From NCBI GenBank assembly GCA_022563055.1, contig JADFOB010000040.1, positions 1 through 8,340 on the forward strand: a DNA stretch of 8,340 nt. The letters run 5' to 3'. The DNA comes from Planctomycetota bacterium. Its GTDB lineage: Bacteria > Planctomycetota > Phycisphaerae > UBA1845. Position numbers and translations under genes: made by a program. Each line of letters opens with the position of its first letter. The stretch's first letter is position 1. The notes under the pieces were generated by a model. It searched no databases, had not been told where the DNA came from, and was given only the letters and a program-made list of their open reading frames with translations. Positions 6,613-8,340 of the stretch are shown here, one piece after another.

Positions 6613-6679
6613 CAGTGTGGCACAGCGGCCCTCCGCTGTGTCCGGGCAACCCCCAGCCGAGGGCGGCTGGGCCACACTG
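6613..6679. repeat. Hairpin doublet, family CAGTGTGGC...GCCACACTG
   Basis: The outer ends CAGTGTGGC (6613-6621) and GCCACACTG (6671-6679) are perfect inverted repeats. Inside are two perfect 8-bp hairpins, CACAGCGG/CCGCTGTG (6621-6640, loop CCCT) and CCCAGCCG/CGGCTGGG (6652-6671, loop AGGG). As inverted copies the two 28-base arms match at 24 positions. The four differences are two compensated base pairs (A-T to C-G and G-C to C-G). Even the loops are complementary. Confidence 0.85.
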
Positions 6680-6718
6680 CGTTTTCTTCATCCGTCCCTA
6701 CGGGACTTGGCCTAATAG

Positions 6719-6855
6719 GACAGCGCTGGAACCACGTTTACGAGCCGCAGGCTTGAGCCTGCGCGATCTCAAAGCGGTTTGGCGCTACCGAAAACCGGGG
6801 CATCGCGCGGGCTCAAGCCCGCGGCTCGGTTCGTTTGGGACAATCCAGCGCTGTC
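6719..6855. repeat. REPIN-like doublet, copy 2, inside 12-base terminal inverted repeats
   Basis: Arms 6742-6766 and 6803-6827 are inverted copies with 23/25 identity and are the same family as 887-1019 (constant GAGCCGC and GCGCGA). Stems are CGCAGGCT/AGCCTGCG (6746-6763) and CGCGGGCT/AGCCCGCG (6806-6823), both perfect. The spacer is 36 bases. Further out, GACAGCGCTGGA (6719-6730) and TCCAGCGCTGTC (6844-6855) form perfect 12-base terminal repeats, though CAGCGCTG is itself palindromic, which makes part of that match automatic. The element ends 3 bases short of the glycosyltransferase stop codon (6859-6861). Confidence 0.85.
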
Positions 6856-6858
6856 ATA

Positions 6859-7575
6859 CTAGAGACGGCGGTGGCGCGTCAACCATAGCGTGACGCACGT
6901 TCGGATGATCCAATAGGCTACGAGAATCGTACCGCGAACGGTTCCGCTGATCTTGCTCTTTCCCTTTCGCCGCCGATAGGGCACCGGCATCTCCCGGATG
7001 CGCAGGCGATTCTCGACCGCGCGAATCTGCATCTCGATGGTCCAACCGAACGCGCGGTCGCGCATGCGGATGGCCTCCAACGACGTTCGCCGGATCGCGC
7101 GGAACGGACCCATGTCCGTGTAGCGATAGCCCCAACCGAGTCTGATCAAGATCGGGAAGAGCACGTTGGCAACACGCTGTGGGAAGGTCATCGATCCGGG
7201 CTCACGAAGGCGGGGCACACGTGCGGAGACAACGAAATCACACTCGTCGTCCGCAATGGATCGGACCAACTCGGGCAACAGCATGGGATCGTCGCTTAGA
7301 TCGGCGTCGAGGAAAGCGACGATCTCGATCGAAGGTTCAACGGCCCCCATGCCGGCCCAACAGGCAGCCCCGTACCCTCGCCGAGGCTCCAAGACCCACT
7401 GGGCACTGCTTCGGTCGACAACCTCACGCGTGTTGTCCGTGGAGCCGTTGTCGCAGACGAGAACCTGTCCCACGGACATCGTCTCGAGGATCGGCAACAG
7501 CTTGGAGAGACTTGGCGCTTCGTTGAGCGCCGGGATGATGACGGCTGTTCGCGCTAGTGCTCCGTCGCATGTCAA
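6859..7575 (-). CDS. Family 2 glycosyltransferase (dolichol-phosphate-mannose-synthase-like)
   Basis: This enzyme should transfer a sugar from a nucleotide-sugar donor, probably onto a lipid or polyprenyl phosphate at the membrane; donor and acceptor are not readable. From the TTG at 7575 (238 aa), the GT-A fold starts at once with TAVIIPALNEA (10-20). Next come DNGSTD (42-47), the GYG turn (67-69) and the DxD metal motif DADLSDDP (90-97). Further motifs are MGPFRAIRR and FGWTIEMQIRA in the acceptor half. A hydrophobic C-terminal helix (about 216-232, ILVAYWIIRTCVTLWL) suggests membrane association. The reading frame stays open to a GTG at 7707, but those 44 residues are encoded by an inverted repeat and carry no domain, so I place the start at 7575. 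No good ATG exists. Neighbours are a hydrolase upstream and, past a repeat island, the DUF4175-like gene; operon membership is doubtful. The general family is secure, the substrate unknown. Confidence 0.88.
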   Translation of the reverse strand: MTCDGALARTAVIIPALNEAPSLSKLLPILETMSVGQVLVCDNGSTDNTREVVDRSSAQWVLEPRRGYGAACWAGMGAVEPSIEIVAFLDADLSDDPMLLPELVRSIADDECDFVVSARVPRLREPGSMTFPQRVANVLFPILIRLGWGYRYTDMGPFRAIRRTSLEAIRMRDRAFGWTIEMQIRAVENRLRIREMPVPYRRRKGKSKISGTVRGTILVAYWIIRTCVTLWLTRHRRL

Positions 7576-7576
7576 C
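7554..7576. repeat. 23-base dispersed repeat at the glycosyltransferase start
   Basis: CTAGTGCTCCGTC followed by GCATGTCAAC matches the minus strand at 4290-4312 at 20 of 23 positions, the first 13 being identical. It covers the presumed TTG start codon and encodes the first seven or so residues of the glycosyltransferase. Both copies sit at gene starts, directly beside other repeats. Two copies in 8 kb suggest a dispersed element, though the shared segment is short. Confidence 0.55.
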
Positions 7577-7591
7577 TGATGGACTCTCTTG

Positions 7592-7681
7592 GTGTGCCAC
7601 GGCTCTTGAGTCCCGACGCGTCGGGACCGGACACCACTGGGCCGGTCGTACGAAAAGCACCGCTCAAGAGCAGTGGCACAC
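7592..7681. repeat. 90-base inverted-repeat element with 19-base arms
   Basis: GTGTGCCACGGCTCTTGAG (7592-7610) and CTCAAGAGCAGTGGCACAC (7663-7681) are inverted copies with 18/19 matches. Directly after the left arm is a perfect 16-base palindrome, TCCCGACGCGTCGGGA (7611-7626). The remaining 36 bases show no clear structure. It lies between the hydrolase stop (7753) and the glycosyltransferase start, inside the extended reading frame of the latter. No transposase is encoded. Confidence 0.8.
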
Positions 7682-7752
7682 GTCCTACTCCCTGGACAAC
7701 CCAACACGACATCGGCGCCGGAGGACCGGATCGAACCTGTCCAATCGAGGTG

Positions 7753-8340
7753 TCACAGGCCGTGGCGAATGAAGGGGTTCGTTTGACGCTCATGCCCGAT
7801 CGTCGTCTCGGGACCGTGTCCGGAGATCACGCGCGTTTCATCGGGAAGCGTCATGAGCTTCTCACGCAGGTTTCGTATCAACTGATCGCCGTTGCTGTGT
7901 GGGAAGTCGACGCGGCCAATGCTTCCGGCGAACAGGGCATCGCCGACAAAGACAACGCCAAGCTCACTACAATACAGCGATCGTCCGCCGGGCGAGTGAC
8001 CGCAAGTATCCATGACCTGCCAACGGGTCGAATCGAGTTCCAGTATCGCACCGTGCGGGAGGTCGAGCGGGCCGGTCACGTTCGTTGTCATGCCCTCACC
8101 CATCAGGCCCGATAGGTTCTCCTTGGGATCACTGAGCGCCGCCCATTCCTCCTTGGCGAGATAGACCGGGAGCGGGCCGAGTGACTCGAGCACCTCATCG
8201 ATCCCTCCAATGTGGTCGGCATGGGCGTGAGTGAGCACGATGGCCTCGGGTGTGAGCGAATGGTCGCCCACGTGCTCGATGATCTGCTCTGCTTGCGGCG
8301 GCCGACCGTGGTCGCTGATCCAACAGGGTCCACCGTCCCG
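7753..8340 (-). CDS. Metallo-beta-lactamase-fold hydrolase (glyoxalase II/YcbL-like), 5' end outside window
   Basis: This is a cytoplasmic metal-dependent hydrolase of the hydroxyacylglutathione-hydrolase-like group; thioester hydrolysis is the family's usual reaction but the true substrate is not known. The frame is open to the right edge, giving 195 residues. The GTG at 8271 is not the real start, because the sequence before it (CWISDHGRPPQAEQIIEHV) is normal family sequence. All seven expected metal ligands are present: H38, H40, D42 and H43 in THAHADH, H115 in CGHSPGG, D134 in GDALF, and H175 in SGHGPETTIG. The ending ERQTNPFIRHGL is typical. Family members are about 205-215 aa, so roughly 15 residues are missing. 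It lies upstream of the glycosyltransferase on the same strand, but an inverted-repeat element separates them, so joint regulation is uncertain. The stop is TGA. Confidence 0.9.
   Translation of the reverse strand, partial: RDGGPCWISDHGRPPQAEQIIEHVGDHSLTPEAIVLTHAHADHIGGIDEVLESLGPLPVYLAKEEWAALSDPKENLSGLMGEGMTTNVTGPLDLPHGAILELDSTRWQVMDTCGHSPGGRSLYCSELGVVFVGDALFAGSIGRVDFPHSNGDQLIRNLREKLMTLPDETRVISGHGPETTIGHERQTNPFIRHGL

Larger units (their letters stand above)
6546..6706. repeat. Outer hairpin pair (GTCCCRTAGGGAC) enclosing other repeats
   Basis: CGTCCCATAGGGACG (6546-6560) is a 6-bp hairpin with loop ATA. GTCCCTACGGGAC (6694-6706) is a 5-bp hairpin. Read on opposite strands the two units match at 13 of 14 bases, so they form another inverted doublet. 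Between them lie a separate hairpin (6573-6592) and a full hairpin doublet (6613-6679), which suggests nested insertion. Confidence 0.6.

Noticed and set aside
6546..6855. CRISPR array
   Set aside because: The repeats are inverted pairs of different families with unequal spacing, not direct repeats separated by uniform spacers.

Overview
The window is GC-rich bacterial DNA that looks planctomycetal. The clues are a secreted-type FG-GAP protein ending in a dockerin-like calcium-binding tail, a cluster of large coiled-coil envelope proteins of a kind I associate with planctomycetes, few clear Shine-Dalgarno sites, and intergenic regions packed with short palindromic repeats. The phylum call is inference from protein style, not from a marker gene.

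Layout. At 29-682 (+) is the 3' part of an FG-GAP/dockerin-like gene whose reading frame is interrupted by a TGA at 20-22. It converges on a block of minus-strand genes. In minus-strand order (right to left) these are: a metallo-beta-lactamase-fold hydrolase cut by the right edge (7753-8340), a family 2 glycosyltransferase (6859-7575), a DUF4175-like membrane protein (4341-6446), an exported coiled-coil protein (2360-4207), and an exported helical/TPR-like protein with a poly-Gly linker (1039-2250). The last three probably form one functional unit: a membrane anchor with a periplasmic Ig-like and coiled-coil part, plus two exported helical partners. Their biochemical role is unknown. The MoxR/DUF58/VWA genes I would expect near such a set are not in the window.

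Repeats. Nearly every gap between genes holds inverted-repeat elements. Most are doublets: two hairpins in opposite orientation with constant outer ends and stem bases that change in compensating pairs, like REPINs. Two copies of one family (GAGCCGC...GCGCGA) lie at 887-1019 and 6742-6827. Different families lie at 2129-2211, 6613-6679 and 7592-7681. A 104-base element with near-perfect 13-base ends fills 2251-2354. Several of these run right up to, or into, the 5' ends of genes, so the starts of the 1039-2250 and 6859-7575 genes are uncertain. A 4 x 7-base tandem repeat (2096-2123) sits inside the signal-peptide coding region of the 1039-2250 gene.

I see no rRNA, tRNA, CRISPR array, transposase gene or known defence system here. 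The most promising undescribed material is the covarying hairpin-doublet repeats and the three-gene envelope cluster.
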